Positions 44,585 to 53,414 of a stretch of 64,000 nucleotides of DNA are shown here, piece after piece. Source of the DNA: Pedobacter yulinensis (lineage in GTDB: Bacteria > Bacteroidota > Bacteroidia > Sphingobacteriales > Sphingobacteriaceae). Location of the stretch: positions 1,537,769 through 1,601,768 of the forward strand of contig NZ_KZ686268.1 in NCBI RefSeq assembly GCF_003029735.1, in the 5' to 3' direction. Position 1 is the stretch's first letter; every line of letters begins with the position of its first letter. The position numbers and the translations under genes were made by a program. Below the pieces are notes generated by a model. It ran no database searches. It was not told where the DNA came from and saw only the letters and a list, made by a program, of their open reading frames with translations.

Positions 44585-44974
44585 ATGGCTAAGAGTAAAA
44601 AAGTTACCAAAAAGCGTATTGTTGTGATCGAACCTGTTGGGCAGGCGCACATCAATGCTACTTTTAACAATATCATCGTTACACTGACCAACAACAACGG
44701 TCAGACTATTTCATGGTCTTCTGCTGGTAAAATGGGTTTCAAGGGTTCTAAAAAGAACACACCTTATGCAGCAGGTCAGGCTGCTTCAGACTGCGGAAAG
44801 GTTGCATTCGACCTGGGTCTCCGTAAGGTTGAAGTGTTCGTTAAAGGACCAGGCGCTGGTCGCGAGTCGGCAATTCGTACCCTGCAGGTTGCAGGTATCG
44901 AAGTTATGTCGATCAAAGACATTACACCGCTTCCGCACAACGGTTGCCGCCCTCCAAAGAAAAGAAGAGTTTAA
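44585..44974 (+). CDS. rpsK: 30S ribosomal protein S11
   Basis: 129 aa: [47 protein letters not shown], and [19 protein letters not shown] at the end. Platform protein near the mRNA exit, contacting the anti-Shine-Dalgarno region. Confidence 0.98.
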   Translation: MAKSKKVTKKRIVVIEPVGQAHINATFNNIIVTLTNNNGQTISWSSAGKMGFKGSKKNTPYAAGQAASDCGKVAFDLGLRKVEVFVKGPGAGRESAIRTLQVAGIEVMSIKDITPLPHNGCRPPKKRRV

Positions 44975-44982
44975 TCAATCAG

Positions 44983-45032
44983 TTTTTAAAGCTAAGAGTC
45001 GCCGGTTAGAGGCCGGACGATACTTTAAAATA
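44983..45032 (+). ncRNA. Duplicated structured leader element, copy 2 (before rpsD)
   Basis: Same 50-nt element as at 44127, ending 7 nt before the rpsD ATG. The single difference, C to T at 45006, changes a C-G pair of the inner helix into a T-G (U-G) pair, so the fold is kept. Outer helix 44984-44991 with 45023-45030; inner 44999-45006 with 45012-45020. Confidence 0.7.
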
Positions 45033-45039
45033 TACGACA

Positions 45040-45648
45040 ATGGCAAGATATACCGGACCAAAATCCAAAATCGCCCGTAAATTCAGAGAGCCGATCTTCG
45101 GCCCAGATAAGGCATTAGAAAGAAAAAATTATCCTCCAGGACAACATGGTGTGTCTAAAAGGAGAGGTAAACAATCAGAGTATGCAATCCAGCTCATGGA
45201 GAAGCAGAAAGTAAAATACACATATGGTGTATTGGAGAAACAATTCAGTAACCTGTTCAAAAAGGCCTCATCACGTCAGGGCATTACCGGTGATAACCTG
45301 TTGCAATTGCTGGAAGCCCGTCTTGATAACACTGTGTATCGCCTGGGCATCTCGACCACCCGCTCTGGTGCAAGGCAGCTTGTTAGCCACAAACACATCA
45401 CCGTTAATGGCGAAGTAGTGAACATTCCATCGTACCAGCTGCGTGCCGGCGACGTGGTAGCTGTTCGCGAAAAGTCTAAGTCGCTCGAAGCTATTTCTGC
45501 TTCGGTTGCCGGCCGGAAGATCAACAAGTTTTCCTGGTTAGACTGGAACGCTGACGAGTTAAGCGGAAAGTTCCTTACTTATCCAAACCGCGATGAGATT
45601 CCTGAGAACATCAAGGAAAACCTGATCGTCGAGCTTTACTCTAAGTAA
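45040..45648 (+). CDS. rpsD: 30S ribosomal protein S4
   Basis: 202 aa: [52 protein letters not shown], the S4 RNA-binding domain [41 protein letters not shown]. The N-terminal zinc cysteines are absent. Primary 16S-binding assembly protein and, in E. coli and Bacillus, an autogenous repressor, which makes the structured element before its start code interesting. Confidence 0.98.
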   Translation: MARYTGPKSKIARKFREPIFGPDKALERKNYPPGQHGVSKRRGKQSEYAIQLMEKQKVKYTYGVLEKQFSNLFKKASSRQGITGDNLLQLLEARLDNTVYRLGISTTRSGARQLVSHKHITVNGEVVNIPSYQLRAGDVVAVREKSKSLEAISASVAGRKINKFSWLDWNADELSGKFLTYPNRDEIPENIKENLIVELYSK

Positions 45649-45651
45649 ACT

Positions 45652-45707
45652 GTTAGTGTCGATTGCCTGTAAAGGCAATTGGCATTTCTGGCTTTACATA
45701 ATTACTA
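45652..45707 (+). other. Hairpin region between rpsD and rpoA
   Basis: ATTGCCT/AGGCAAT (45662-45668 with 45673-45679, GTAA loop) inside a longer-range GTTAGT/ACTAAC pair. No T run. Possible processing or stability structure. Confidence 0.4.
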
Positions 45708-45727
45708 ACGAAAAAGAAACATTATAA

Positions 45728-46720
45728 ATGGCAATTTTAGCATTTCAAAAACCGGATAAGGTGATCATGCAGAAATCAACAGATTTCGATGGTACATTTG
45801 AATTTCGTCCTTTAGAACCCGGTTTCGGTGTGACAATCGGTAATGCCCTCAGAAGAATCTTACTCTCTTCACTGGAAGGGTATGCCATTACGACCATTCG
45901 GTTTTCTGGTGTCTCGCATGAGTTTTCGACCATCAAAGGTGTTGTTGAAGATTTAACCGAGATCATCCTGAACCTGAAACAAGTACGTTTCAAAAAAACC
46001 GGAGATTCCGGCGATTCTGAAAAAGTTTTCATTATCGTTAACGGACAAGACCAGTTCAAAGCCGGCGACATCACTAAGTTTTCAAATAACTTCACCGTTC
46101 TGAACCCAGACCTGGTGATCTGCAACATGGAAAAATCAGTAACCCTCGAGGTTGAGCTGACCATTAACAAAGGTCGCGGTTATGTTCCTGCAGAAGAAAA
46201 TAAATCAAGTGATGCGGTTGTTGGCGTGATTGCGATCGATTCGATCTACACGCCAATGAAGAATGTAAAATATACCATTGAAAACTATCGTGTAGAGCAG
46301 AAGACCGACTATGAGAAGTTGGTACTTGACATCTCCACCGATGGCTCTATCCATCCGGAAGAAGCGCTTAAGGAAGCTGCAAAGATCCTGATCCAGCACT
46401 TTATGCTGTTCTCTGATGAGAACCTGGTGCTTGAATCACAAACCAAAGAAGAAACCAAGGAAGTTGATGAGGAAATCCTGCATATGCGCAAGATCCTGAA
46501 AACTGAACTGGTTGACCTTGACCTTTCTGTACGTGCGCTGAACTGCCTGAAAGCCGCAGACATCCGTACACTGGCTGACCTGGTTTCTTACGATGTAGCT
46601 GACATGCTCAAATTCAGGAACTTTGGTAAGAAATCACTGACAGAGATCCAGGAGCTTGTAAAATCAAAAGGTCTATCTTTTGGTATGAACCTGTCCAAAT
46701 TTAAGCTGGACGAAGAATAA
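45728..46720 (+). CDS. rpoA: RNA polymerase alpha subunit
   Basis: 330 aa. N-terminal assembly domain ([25 protein letters not shown]), [12 protein letters not shown], acidic linker ([12 protein letters not shown]), and C-terminal domain with [46 protein letters not shown] that binds UP elements and activators. Complete and ordinary. Confidence 0.98.
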   Translation: MAILAFQKPDKVIMQKSTDFDGTFEFRPLEPGFGVTIGNALRRILLSSLEGYAITTIRFSGVSHEFSTIKGVVEDLTEIILNLKQVRFKKTGDSGDSEKVFIIVNGQDQFKAGDITKFSNNFTVLNPDLVICNMEKSVTLEVELTINKGRGYVPAEENKSSDAVVGVIAIDSIYTPMKNVKYTIENYRVEQKTDYEKLVLDISTDGSIHPEEALKEAAKILIQHFMLFSDENLVLESQTKEETKEVDEEILHMRKILKTELVDLDLSVRALNCLKAADIRTLADLVSYDVADMLKFRNFGKKSLTEIQELVKSKGLSFGMNLSKFKLDEE

Positions 46721-46730
46721 AGAATGTTTT

Positions 46731-46756
46731 GCCGCAGCGGGGTGCCCTGCAGCGGC
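46731..46756 (+). other. GC-rich hairpin after rpoA
   Basis: GCCGC/GCGGC (46731-46735 with 46752-46756) with inner GGG/CCC pairing and a one-base mismatch. No T run follows, so termination is unlikely. Confidence 0.45.
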
Positions 46757-46784
46757 CTGGCATAGAATAAACAAAGTTATTCAC

Positions 46785-46820
46785 GGTGCATAATTCCCTC
46801 GGCAAGAGACGGTATGCACC
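46785..46820 (+). other. Inverted repeat in rplQ leader
   Basis: Perfect GGTGCATA/TATGCACC arms (46785-46792 with 46813-46820) 13 nt before the rplQ ATG, separated by 20 nt that may themselves fold. Possible leader structure for L17. Confidence 0.45.
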
Positions 46821-46833
46821 CAATTAAAACGAA

Positions 46834-47418
46834 ATGAGACACGGTAAAAAAGTAAACCACCTCGGAAGAACCGACAGCCACCGCAAAGCGATGCTTGCCA
46901 ACATGGCTTCATCATTGATCCTGCACAAAAGGATTACAACAACCCTTGCAAAAGCAAAAGCACTGCGCACCTATGTAGAGCCGATCATCACTAAGTCAAA
47001 GAACGACACGACACACTCGCGCCGTACTGTATTTACTTATTTGCAGGACAAAGAGGTTGTAAGCATCCTGTTTCGCGAGGTAGCTGAGAAAGTTGCTAAC
47101 CGTCCGGGTGGTTATACCCGCATCATCAAGTTGAACAACCGGATGGGCGATAACGCCGAGATGGCGCTGATCGAACTGGTTGATTACAATGAAGTTTACG
47201 GCAAAGATGCTGCTGCGAAGGAAGAGAAGAAAACTACCCGTCGCGGAAGAAGCAAAGCCGGTGCTGCCAAGAAGGCTGATGCGCCTAAAGCTGAAGCCAA
47301 AGAGGAGGCTGCACCAGTTGCAGAAGAGGCTCCTGAAGCTCCGGTTGCTGAGGAAGCACCTGCTGCAGAAACACCTGCTTCAGAAACTGAAGAAAACAAA
47401 GAAGGTAAAGGCGAATAA
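46834..47418 (+). CDS. rplQ: 50S ribosomal protein L17 with acidic Ala-rich tail
   Basis: 194 aa. The L17 domain covers about 1-120 ([56 protein letters not shown]). The remaining 70 residues are a low-complexity tail, first basic ([16 protein letters not shown]) then Ala/Glu/Pro-rich with repeats of APVAEEAP. This extension is common in Bacteroidota but highly variable in length. Last gene of the block; a terminator follows. Confidence 0.97.
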   Translation: MRHGKKVNHLGRTDSHRKAMLANMASSLILHKRITTTLAKAKALRTYVEPIITKSKNDTTHSRRTVFTYLQDKEVVSILFREVAEKVANRPGGYTRIIKLNNRMGDNAEMALIELVDYNEVYGKDAAAKEEKKTTRRGRSKAGAAKKADAPKAEAKEEAAPVAEEAPEAPVAEEAPAAETPASETEENKEGKGE

Positions 47419-47442
47419 GTCTTACATATACCATCTGATGAG

Positions 47443-47470
47443 AACCCGGAACATTGTTCCGGGTTTTTTT
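47443..47470 (+). terminator. Terminator of the ribosomal block
   Basis: 10-bp perfect stem AACCCGGAAC/GTTCCGGGTT with ATT loop (47443-47465), then TTTTT. Confidence 0.9.
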
Positions 47471-47536
47471 ATGCATGCCGGTGTCGGCGTTCCCGGCCGG
47501 CAGTTGCCCCAGTCAGGACCTAGAGCCAGGCGGTGT

Positions 47537-48091
47537 TCAGGCAAACAGGTTATCCAAGCTAAGTTGCCGGGGCCCAGCCAAAAAGCTGAATTCATGGAAG
47601 CGCTGCCAGCTTTGGCCGTCATGCTTAAGCAACGTAAAACCTGACGATACGAAGGCAGCAAAGAACTTCCTGCGCCGGTAACGTGCCATGATCATGGGAT
47701 AAACCTCCGCAATGTCACGGTAGGCAACCGTAAAATGCGGATGAAAGGGACCTACCGGGCCTTTTACAGGCAGGCGCCTCATAATCTCCTGGCGCAGACG
47801 GCTCAATTGTGGCGTTTTTTTTACGTTTATAAAAACGGCAGTATTCTCGAAGCCGGAAAAGTTTTCCAGTTCGATGTTAAAAGGGCTCTGATTACAAGCA
47901 GCTTCTAAGCTGCGCAACAGGCTGTCTTCGCGTGCGCTATCCATTCTAAGTGGCGCAGCAAGGGTCATGTGAACCGGTGGCCGCAGTGCAGCCGTGGTGC
48001 CGAACGCCTCGGCACATTCCTGGCGAATGGCATGTATACGTGCTGAGAGTTCTGCCGGCGGCAGGATTGCGAGAAGGTACAAAGATTCCAT
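47537..48091 (-). CDS. 2H phosphoesterase (2'-5' RNA ligase/CPDase-like)
   Basis: 184 aa with the two HxT motifs of the 2H superfamily: H41-M-T43 in PVHMTLAAPL and H119-F-T121 in FHPHFTVAYRDI. Members open or form 2'-5' or cyclic phosphates on RNA or nucleotides; the closest family name is LigT/ThpR-like. The exact substrate is unknown. It converges on the rplQ terminator. A 19-bp palindrome lies 10 bp upstream of its start, in the promoter position. Confidence 0.85.
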   Translation of the reverse strand: MESLYLLAILPPAELSARIHAIRQECAEAFGTTAALRPPVHMTLAAPLRMDSAREDSLLRSLEAACNQSPFNIELENFSGFENTAVFINVKKTPQLSRLRQEIMRRLPVKGPVGPFHPHFTVAYRDIAEVYPMIMARYRRRKFFAAFVSSGFTLLKHDGQSWQRFHEFSFLAGPRQLSLDNLFA

Positions 48092-48100
48092 CAGGCTAAA

Positions 48101-48119
48101 ATACTAAATATATTAGTAT
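48101..48119. promoter_or_regulatory. Palindrome in the 2H-phosphoesterase promoter region
   Basis: ATACTAAATATATTAGTAT: 7-bp perfect arms around ATATA. On the minus strand it follows a TTGACA and ends 9 bp before the start codon, so it may be an operator or simply the AT-rich promoter core. Confidence 0.5.
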
Positions 48120-48319
48120 TTGTCAAGTGTGCGTCAATCCGCTTATGCCCAAAGCGTCATGCAGGGAACAGACTTTACAGATTCGCACAGGCCTTGCGGG
48201 CCAAACCCGGGCAGAGGGCTATAGCGGCGCACGGGGCCGGCGCAAAGTACGGTGCTGCAGCTGCTTTCCTGACAATTGCCACTTTGCCTGGATGCTGCTC
48301 GACTGCCGTCCCAAAGTCG

Positions 48320-48327
48320 TAACTTTG
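48320..48327 (+). promoter_or_regulatory. -7 box directly upstream of the methyltransferase start
   Basis: TAACTTTG fits TAnnTTTG and ends 5 bp before ATG 48333. This implies a leaderless mRNA and rules out the longer frame from 48276. The rest of 48120-48319 shows no gene. Confidence 0.6.
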
Positions 48328-48332
48328 CTGCG

Positions 48333-49532
48333 ATGCATGAACTACCCGATACCCCCGAAACATTCACCTCGCTTCTGAACGAGACCCTGCAGGCCGATAA
48401 CTTTGTCAAGCTGTCTTTGGGCAATTACCAGGGCCCCGAGCAGGACCTGAAGCAGGTATTGATTCGCCAGGTGGAGGTTAAACGTAAGCCCATGCTGGCT
48501 TTTACGTTCAGGTACCGAACGCGGGACATTGTTAAGAACCTGAACTTTGACGCGGGTACTGCCCAGGTTGCCGGTCTGCTTCAAACAGGTTTCAGGATCG
48601 CCACCCTCTTCAGTCTGACCGCCGATTATATCTTTGAACACCACGTCAAATCTGGCTGGAAATGCAGGCAGCAGCCGGCTACGAAGACCGTCAGGCCGGG
48701 AACAGGGCATGATCATGTTAAACAGCGGCCTATCGCGAACGGCGCGCAGCCCTACCTGCGTGCACTCGGCATAACCGGGAACGACGGTCAGGTGCTAAAA
48801 CATGCGCAGGATAAATATAAACAGATTAATCAATACATCAAGCTGCTGGAACCGCTGATCCGCGAGGCGGGAGACATCAGCCAGGTGGCCGATATGGGTT
48901 CGGGAAAAGGTTACCTGACCTTTGCCTTATATGATTATCTCACCAATGTGCTGGCCAAACCAGCAACAGTAACCGGTGTCGAATACCGTGAAGACCTTGT
49001 CGCTCTCTGCAACCAGATTGCGGCCGAAACAGGGTTTGAAAATCTCCGGTTCGAACAGGGAAACATTTCAGATTTCCCGGCTAACCGTACGGACCTGCTT
49101 ATTGCACTTCATGCCTGCGACACGGCCACAGACGACGCCATTTACAAAGGTATCGAGGCGCAGGCGAAACTGATCGTGGTTGCGCCCTGTTGTCACAAAG
49201 AGGTGCGCCGCGAAATGGAGAAGAATAGGCAGCTAAACCAGGTGTCTTTCCTTACCCGGCACGGTATCTTCCTGGAACGGCAGGCAGAAATGGTTACAGA
49301 CGGTTTGCGCGCCATGCTGCTCGAATATGCAGGATACAAAACCCGGGTATTTGAATTTATATCAGACGCACACACCCCAAAAAACGTGCTCATTGTGGGT
49401 ATCCGCAGCAAGTGTCCGGGCGGTAGCCAATTGTCTGAACTGCGAGGGCGGATCGAAGAAACCATGACAAATTTTGGCATAACCAGGCAACGCCTGCAAG
49501 GCTTGTTGCTGCATGAAAGACACGAAGTCTGA
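48333..49532 (+). CDS. SAM-dependent methyltransferase (Methyltransf_32 type)
   Basis: 399 aa from ATG 48333. An N-terminal domain of about 180 residues (MHELPDTPETFTSLLNETL..., RQVEVKRKPMLAFTFRYRTRDIVKNL) precedes a Rossmann methyltransferase domain: VADMGSGKGYLTFALYDYL (about 185-203), ELV-type VTGVEYREDLVALCNQIA, LLIALHACDTATDDAIYKGI and the Cys-rich VVAPCCHKEVRREM. The HACDTATD plus APCCH pair marks the family that includes METTL25-like and Trm13-like enzymes. Substrate unknown; RNA is a reasonable guess. Confidence 0.82.
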   Translation: MHELPDTPETFTSLLNETLQADNFVKLSLGNYQGPEQDLKQVLIRQVEVKRKPMLAFTFRYRTRDIVKNLNFDAGTAQVAGLLQTGFRIATLFSLTADYIFEHHVKSGWKCRQQPATKTVRPGTGHDHVKQRPIANGAQPYLRALGITGNDGQVLKHAQDKYKQINQYIKLLEPLIREAGDISQVADMGSGKGYLTFALYDYLTNVLAKPATVTGVEYREDLVALCNQIAAETGFENLRFEQGNISDFPANRTDLLIALHACDTATDDAIYKGIEAQAKLIVVAPCCHKEVRREMEKNRQLNQVSFLTRHGIFLERQAEMVTDGLRAMLLEYAGYKTRVFEFISDAHTPKNVLIVGIRSKCPGGSQLSELRGRIEETMTNFGITRQRLQGLLLHERHEV

Positions 49533-49632
49533 TTGCTCGTTTTCTGACAAGGTGTCAGCGCAGTACAGTCAGGGTTTGCCTTGTGCTGTATCATAACGTC
49601 GGAATAATGACAATTTGATGCTAAAAATCTCT

Positions 49633-49648
49633 TGGCACAACCCTTGAT
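49633..49648 (+). promoter_or_regulatory. Sigma-54-like -24/-12 sequence before dnaK
   Basis: TGGCAC (49633-49638), 5 bp, TTGAT (49644-49648), close to the RpoN consensus TGGCAC-N5-TTGC. A start about 12 bp downstream leaves a leader of some 30 nt with the purine run AGAGAGGAAA. No typical TAnnTTTG box and no CIRCE repeat is seen here. Confidence 0.45.
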
Positions 49649-49690
49649 TATAGAGAGGAAACACGAAACGAAAAGGAAATATACATCAAG

Positions 49691-51613
49691 ATGGGAAAAA
49701 TAATTGGAATAGACTTAGGAACAACCAACTCCTGTGTTGCAGTAATGGAAGGCAGCGAGCCAGTCGTTATCGCGAACAGTGAAGGTAAACGTACTACACC
49801 GTCTATTGTTGCTTTTGCAGACAACGGTGAACGTAAAGTTGGTGAGCCGGCGAAGCGCCAGGCGATCACCAACCCGGCAAAAACGATATATTCGATCAAG
49901 CGCTTTATGGGAAGCAGCTTTGACGAGAGCAGCAAGGAAGTGGCTCGCGTTCCTTATAAGGTTGTAAAAGGAGATAACAATACTCCGCGCGTTGAGATCG
50001 ACGACCGCAAATATACCCCGCAGGAAATTTCTGCCATGGTACTTCAGAAAATGAAAAAAACCGCAGAAGATTTCCTGGGTCAGGAAGTAACAGAAGCGGT
50101 CATTACTGTGCCAGCCTACTTTAACGACGCGCAGCGTCAGGCAACCAAAGAGGCGGGCGAAATTGCCGGCCTGAATGTAAAACGTATCATTAACGAGCCA
50201 ACTGCGGCTGCACTGGCTTATGGTCTTGACAAAGCGCACAAGGACATGAAGATCGTTGTGTTCGACTGCGGTGGTGGTACACACGACGTGTCGGTTCTGG
50301 AACTCGGCGACGGCGTGTTTGAAGTAAAAAGTACAGACGGCGATACACACCTTGGTGGCGATGATTTTGATCACGTCGTGATCGAATGGCTAGCCGAAGA
50401 GTTCAAGAGCGAAAACGGCATGGATCTGCACAAGGATCCGATGGCGCTTCAAAGGCTGAAAGAAGCTGCTGAAAAAGCAAAAATTGAGTTGTCTAGTACG
50501 ACTTCGACAGAAATTAACCTGCCTTACATCACAGCTGACGCTACCGGTCCGAAACACCTGGTTCGTACCCTTAGCCGTGCAAAATTTGAACAGCTGGTAG
50601 GCGACCTGGTCAAACGCACCATTGATCCCTGCCGTTCGGCTTTGAAAAATGCCGGTTTGAGCACATCAGATATCGATGAAATTATTCTTGTAGGCGGTTC
50701 GACCCGAATCCCTGCTATTCAGGAAGCTGTAAAAGCATTCTTTGGCAAGGAACCAAGCAAAGGTGTAAACCCGGATGAGGTTGTTGCAATCGGTGCAGCA
50801 ATTCAGGGTGGTGTACTTACCGGCGATGTCAAAGATGTCCTGCTGCTGGATGTTACCCCACTTTCGTTGGGTATCGAAACCATGGGGGGTGTCATGACCA
50901 AACTGATCGAGGCAAATACGACCATTCCTACAAAAAAATCAGAAACATTCTCGACAGCGGCAGATAACCAGCCGTCGGTTGAGATACACATTCTGCAGGG
51001 CGAACGCCCGATGGCAAACCAGAACAGGACCATCGGCAGGTTTATCCTCGACGGCATTCCGCCGGCACCAAGAGGTGTTCCACAGGTAGAGGTTGCTTTC
51101 GACATCGATGCAAATGGTATTCTTCATGTGAGCGCTAAAGACAAGGCGACCGGAAAAGAGCAGAAGATCCGTATCGAGGCTTCTTCAGGTCTTACCGACG
51201 AGGAAATCAAAAAGATGAAAGAGGAGGCAGAAAGAAATGCCGACGCAGATAAAAAGGCGAAAGAAGAAGCTGATAAAATCAACGGTGCAGACGCCCTGAT
51301 CTTCTCTACAGAAAAACAGCTGAAAGAGTTTGGTGAGAAATTGTCTGCAGACAAAAAGGCGCCTATCGAAGCAGGCCTGCAGAAACTGAAAGATGCGCAT
51401 GCCGCCCGCAATTTTGCAGACATTGATGCGGCTCAGGCCGAACTGCAGAATGCATGGAATGCAGCTTCTGAAGAGATGTACAAAGCCGGTCAGGATCCGC
51501 AGGGGCAGCCCGGCGCCGAACAGCCACAGGGCGGAGCACAGCAGCCACAGGAAGGCGGCGACAACGTGACCGATGTGGACTTCGAAGAAGTAAAAGAAGA
51601 CGATAAAAAATAG
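49691..51613 (+). CDS. dnaK: Chaperone DnaK (Hsp70)
   Basis: 640 aa, full length. ATPase motifs: [69 protein letters not shown]. The linker/substrate domain begins [20 protein letters not shown], and the helical lid is followed by a Gln/Gly/Pro-rich tail and the acidic end [15 protein letters not shown]. The phosphate-2 loop here reads DCGGGTHD with His where most DnaK have Phe. grpE and dnaJ are not in the window, so dnaK is a single-gene unit. Confidence 0.98.
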   Translation: MGKIIGIDLGTTNSCVAVMEGSEPVVIANSEGKRTTPSIVAFADNGERKVGEPAKRQAITNPAKTIYSIKRFMGSSFDESSKEVARVPYKVVKGDNNTPRVEIDDRKYTPQEISAMVLQKMKKTAEDFLGQEVTEAVITVPAYFNDAQRQATKEAGEIAGLNVKRIINEPTAAALAYGLDKAHKDMKIVVFDCGGGTHDVSVLELGDGVFEVKSTDGDTHLGGDDFDHVVIEWLAEEFKSENGMDLHKDPMALQRLKEAAEKAKIELSSTTSTEINLPYITADATGPKHLVRTLSRAKFEQLVGDLVKRTIDPCRSALKNAGLSTSDIDEIILVGGSTRIPAIQEAVKAFFGKEPSKGVNPDEVVAIGAAIQGGVLTGDVKDVLLLDVTPLSLGIETMGGVMTKLIEANTTIPTKKSETFSTAADNQPSVEIHILQGERPMANQNRTIGRFILDGIPPAPRGVPQVEVAFDIDANGILHVSAKDKATGKEQKIRIEASSGLTDEEIKKMKEEAERNADADKKAKEEADKINGADALIFSTEKQLKEFGEKLSADKKAPIEAGLQKLKDAHAARNFADIDAAQAELQNAWNAASEEMYKAGQDPQGQPGAEQPQGGAQQPQEGGDNVTDVDFEEVKEDDKK

Positions 51614-51630
51614 ATTGTTGTACAAGACGA

Positions 51631-51665
51631 AAGCCGGTTATCAGTAATGATGACCGGCTTTTTTG
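51631..51665 (+). terminator. Terminator after dnaK
   Basis: AAGCCGGT/ACCGGCTT stem (51631-51638 with 51653-51660) with an inner ATCA/TGAT pair, followed by TTTT after two stem T. Confidence 0.85.
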
Positions 51666-51701
51666 CGTTAAGTACAGGCTGCGCCACTGTTCGAAACAAA
51701 A

Positions 51702-51733
51702 AAGCCGGTTATTGAGCGTTCAATAACCGGCTT
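51702..51733 (-). terminator. Terminator of the nucleotidyltransferase gene
   Basis: 14-bp perfect stem AAGCCGGTTATTGA/TCAATAACCGGCTT (51702-51715 with 51720-51733). On the minus strand it is followed by TTTTTTGTTT. Its core AAGCCGGT is the same as in the dnaK terminator 70 bp away, facing the opposite way. Confidence 0.85.
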
Positions 51734-51751
51734 GATGTTTAAGATAAACTG

Positions 51752-52648
51752 TTATGCCCAGAGGTTTTCAGGGTAGGTACCATTGTTAACCAGTTCATTG
51801 ATGCTGTCCTGCACAATCGGCTTGTCTTCTTTATAAGTTACGCCAAACCATTTGCTGCTGGTCGGGATCACTTTGAAATCTGCTGTTTGTGTCTGGACGA
51901 GGTGGTCTGCGACCAGGGGAATAAAGAATTCTGCTTTCGGCTTTTCTTTGTTATCCTGGGCAAATTTAACAAACAGATCTTCAGTCGTTTTAAATACCTC
52001 GGGCGTGAAACCCCAGAAATTCATGGACACACGCGTATCCGGAGCAAGTGGAAACTCTTTCCCATCTTCCTCATACACGATAACGTCACCTTTTTTATAA
52101 ACTTTGGTGCGTTCGTTGATGTCGGTAAGTTTATCGTTCTCCACGCTGCACACGCCCCGGGATACCGATCCGTACTCTGAAAGTGTCTTGCTGATTTCAT
52201 AGCCGACCAGGCTGTAATTGCTGCCATTGGCTTCTGAGGTTAGGAACTCTACCATCTTTTTAAATGCATCAGCGCCATAGTAATCGTCTGCGTTGATTAC
52301 GCAAAACGGCTCGTTGATCACCTTACGCCCCGAAAGAATGGCATGCGCTGTTCCCCAAGGTTTTTCCCGGTAAATTTCTTCGTTGATACCAAATTGCTTC
52401 AGATCAAAATTCTGAAATACGTAATCAGTCTCGATCTTGCCATTCAGTTTTGGTTCGAAGATCGCTTTGAAGTTGTCAAGGAACTCCTCTTTGATGATAA
52501 ACACAACCTTACCGAAGCCGGCTTGAATTGCGTCGTATATGGAATAATCTATGATCGTTTCGCCATTCGGACCAAAACCATCGATTTGTTTCATGCTTCC
52601 GTAGCGGCTCGCCATTCCGGCTGCCAAGATTAATAAAGTTGGTTTCAT
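51752..52648 (-). CDS. Sugar-1-phosphate nucleotidyltransferase-like protein
   Basis: 298 aa from ATG 52648. GT-A fold: LLILAAGMASRYGSMKQIDGFGPNGETIIDYSIYDA replaces the usual LAAGxGTRLxPxTxxxPK motif with SMKQI; INADDYYG carries the metal-binding Asp pair; later SRGVCSVENDKLTDINERTKV, VSMNFWGFTPEVF. It probably makes a nucleotide sugar, but the variant N-terminal motif leaves the substrate open. No other sugar genes are beside it except a cupin divergently transcribed upstream. Confidence 0.85.
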   Translation of the reverse strand: MKPTLLILAAGMASRYGSMKQIDGFGPNGETIIDYSIYDAIQAGFGKVVFIIKEEFLDNFKAIFEPKLNGKIETDYVFQNFDLKQFGINEEIYREKPWGTAHAILSGRKVINEPFCVINADDYYGADAFKKMVEFLTSEANGSNYSLVGYEISKTLSEYGSVSRGVCSVENDKLTDINERTKVYKKGDVIVYEEDGKEFPLAPDTRVSMNFWGFTPEVFKTTEDLFVKFAQDNKEKPKAEFFIPLVADHLVQTQTADFKVIPTSSKWFGVTYKEDKPIVQDSINELVNNGTYPENLWA

Positions 52649-52652
52649 GCAA

Positions 52653-52660
52653 CGAAAATA
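52653..52660 (-). promoter_or_regulatory. Near-consensus -7 box before the nucleotidyltransferase start
   Basis: TATTTTCG on the minus strand, one mismatch to TAnnTTTG, 4 bp before the ATG. Confidence 0.4.
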
Positions 52661-52780
52661 ACAATTCAATGGAACCTTCAGGTAAAGTGTGCCAAAAAAA
52701 TGTCTTTTTTCTAACTGTCATTCATGCGGTTATCGCCCGCACGCCGCCGCGCACCACACATCCCGGCTGCACGCTGCACG

Positions 52781-52811
52781 TTTGCCGGCCCGGACAATTT
52801 TGTTATTTTTG
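52781..52811 (+). promoter_or_regulatory. Promoter of the cupin gene
   Basis: TTTG (52781-52784), exactly 19 bp, TATTTTTG (52804-52811): perfect Bacteroidota -33/-7 pair with a leader of about 37 nt. Confidence 0.85.
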
Positions 52812-52853
52812 CAGGCCCTGGCAGCGAACCTGCCAGAACTTAAACACTGAACA

Positions 52854-53354
52854 ATGAGTATTCAAGCAAAGAACGAAATTTTCGACAATGTAGCCCAGCG
52901 ACTAAAGCTGGAAGGTTTCAATGTTGTGACCAGAGATGATACACGGCCATGGGGTGGCTTCTTCGTGCTCGATGAAGCGCAGGCTCAGCAGTTTGCAGAC
53001 ACGTATTTTGACGGTCTTGATGTAAACAGCCTGAAAATTGGCGGCAAGTTAAGCCCTAAAATCCTTGTTGTGGGCCCGGAAAAACGGCTGTCCTGGCAGT
53101 ATCATCATCGTCGTGCGGAGATCTGGCAGGTCGTTACGGGTACAGTTGGCATTAAAATCAGCGATACGGACGAAGAAGGAGAACTGAAAACTTATGGCCC
53201 AAAAGACCAGATCAAATTGCAGCAGGGCGAACGCCACCGTCTGATTGGGCTTGACGATTGGGGTGTTGTCGCAGAGATCTGGCAGCATACAGATGCATCC
53301 AATCCTTCAGACGAAGATGACATTGTACGCGTTCAGGATGATTTTGGCAGATAA
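52854..53354 (+). CDS. Cupin-fold protein (type II mannose-6-phosphate isomerase-like)
   Basis: 166 aa. Single cupin domain: RPWGGFFVLDE, the first cupin motif SWQYHHRRAEIWQVVTGTVGI (His-His and Glu metal ligands) and the second QQGERHRLIGLDDWGVVAEIW with His. The family is annotated as phosphoheptose isomerase or mannose-6-phosphate isomerase-like. It is divergent from the nucleotidyltransferase gene (207 bp between starts), so a shared sugar-nucleotide role is possible. The desaturase gene follows 60 bp later. Confidence 0.8.
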   Translation: MSIQAKNEIFDNVAQRLKLEGFNVVTRDDTRPWGGFFVLDEAQAQQFADTYFDGLDVNSLKIGGKLSPKILVVGPEKRLSWQYHHRRAEIWQVVTGTVGIKISDTDEEGELKTYGPKDQIKLQQGERHRLIGLDDWGVVAEIWQHTDASNPSDEDDIVRVQDDFGR

Positions 53355-53414
53355 GATTAAAAAAACAAGAACTAAAGCCCCGCTTTTTGCGTATTAAGAG
53401 TAGACTACACATAA

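Noticed and set aside
49505..49690. CIRCE operator (TTAGCACTC-N9-GAGTGCTAA) upstream of dnaK
   Set aside because: I read the whole upstream region and find no such repeat.
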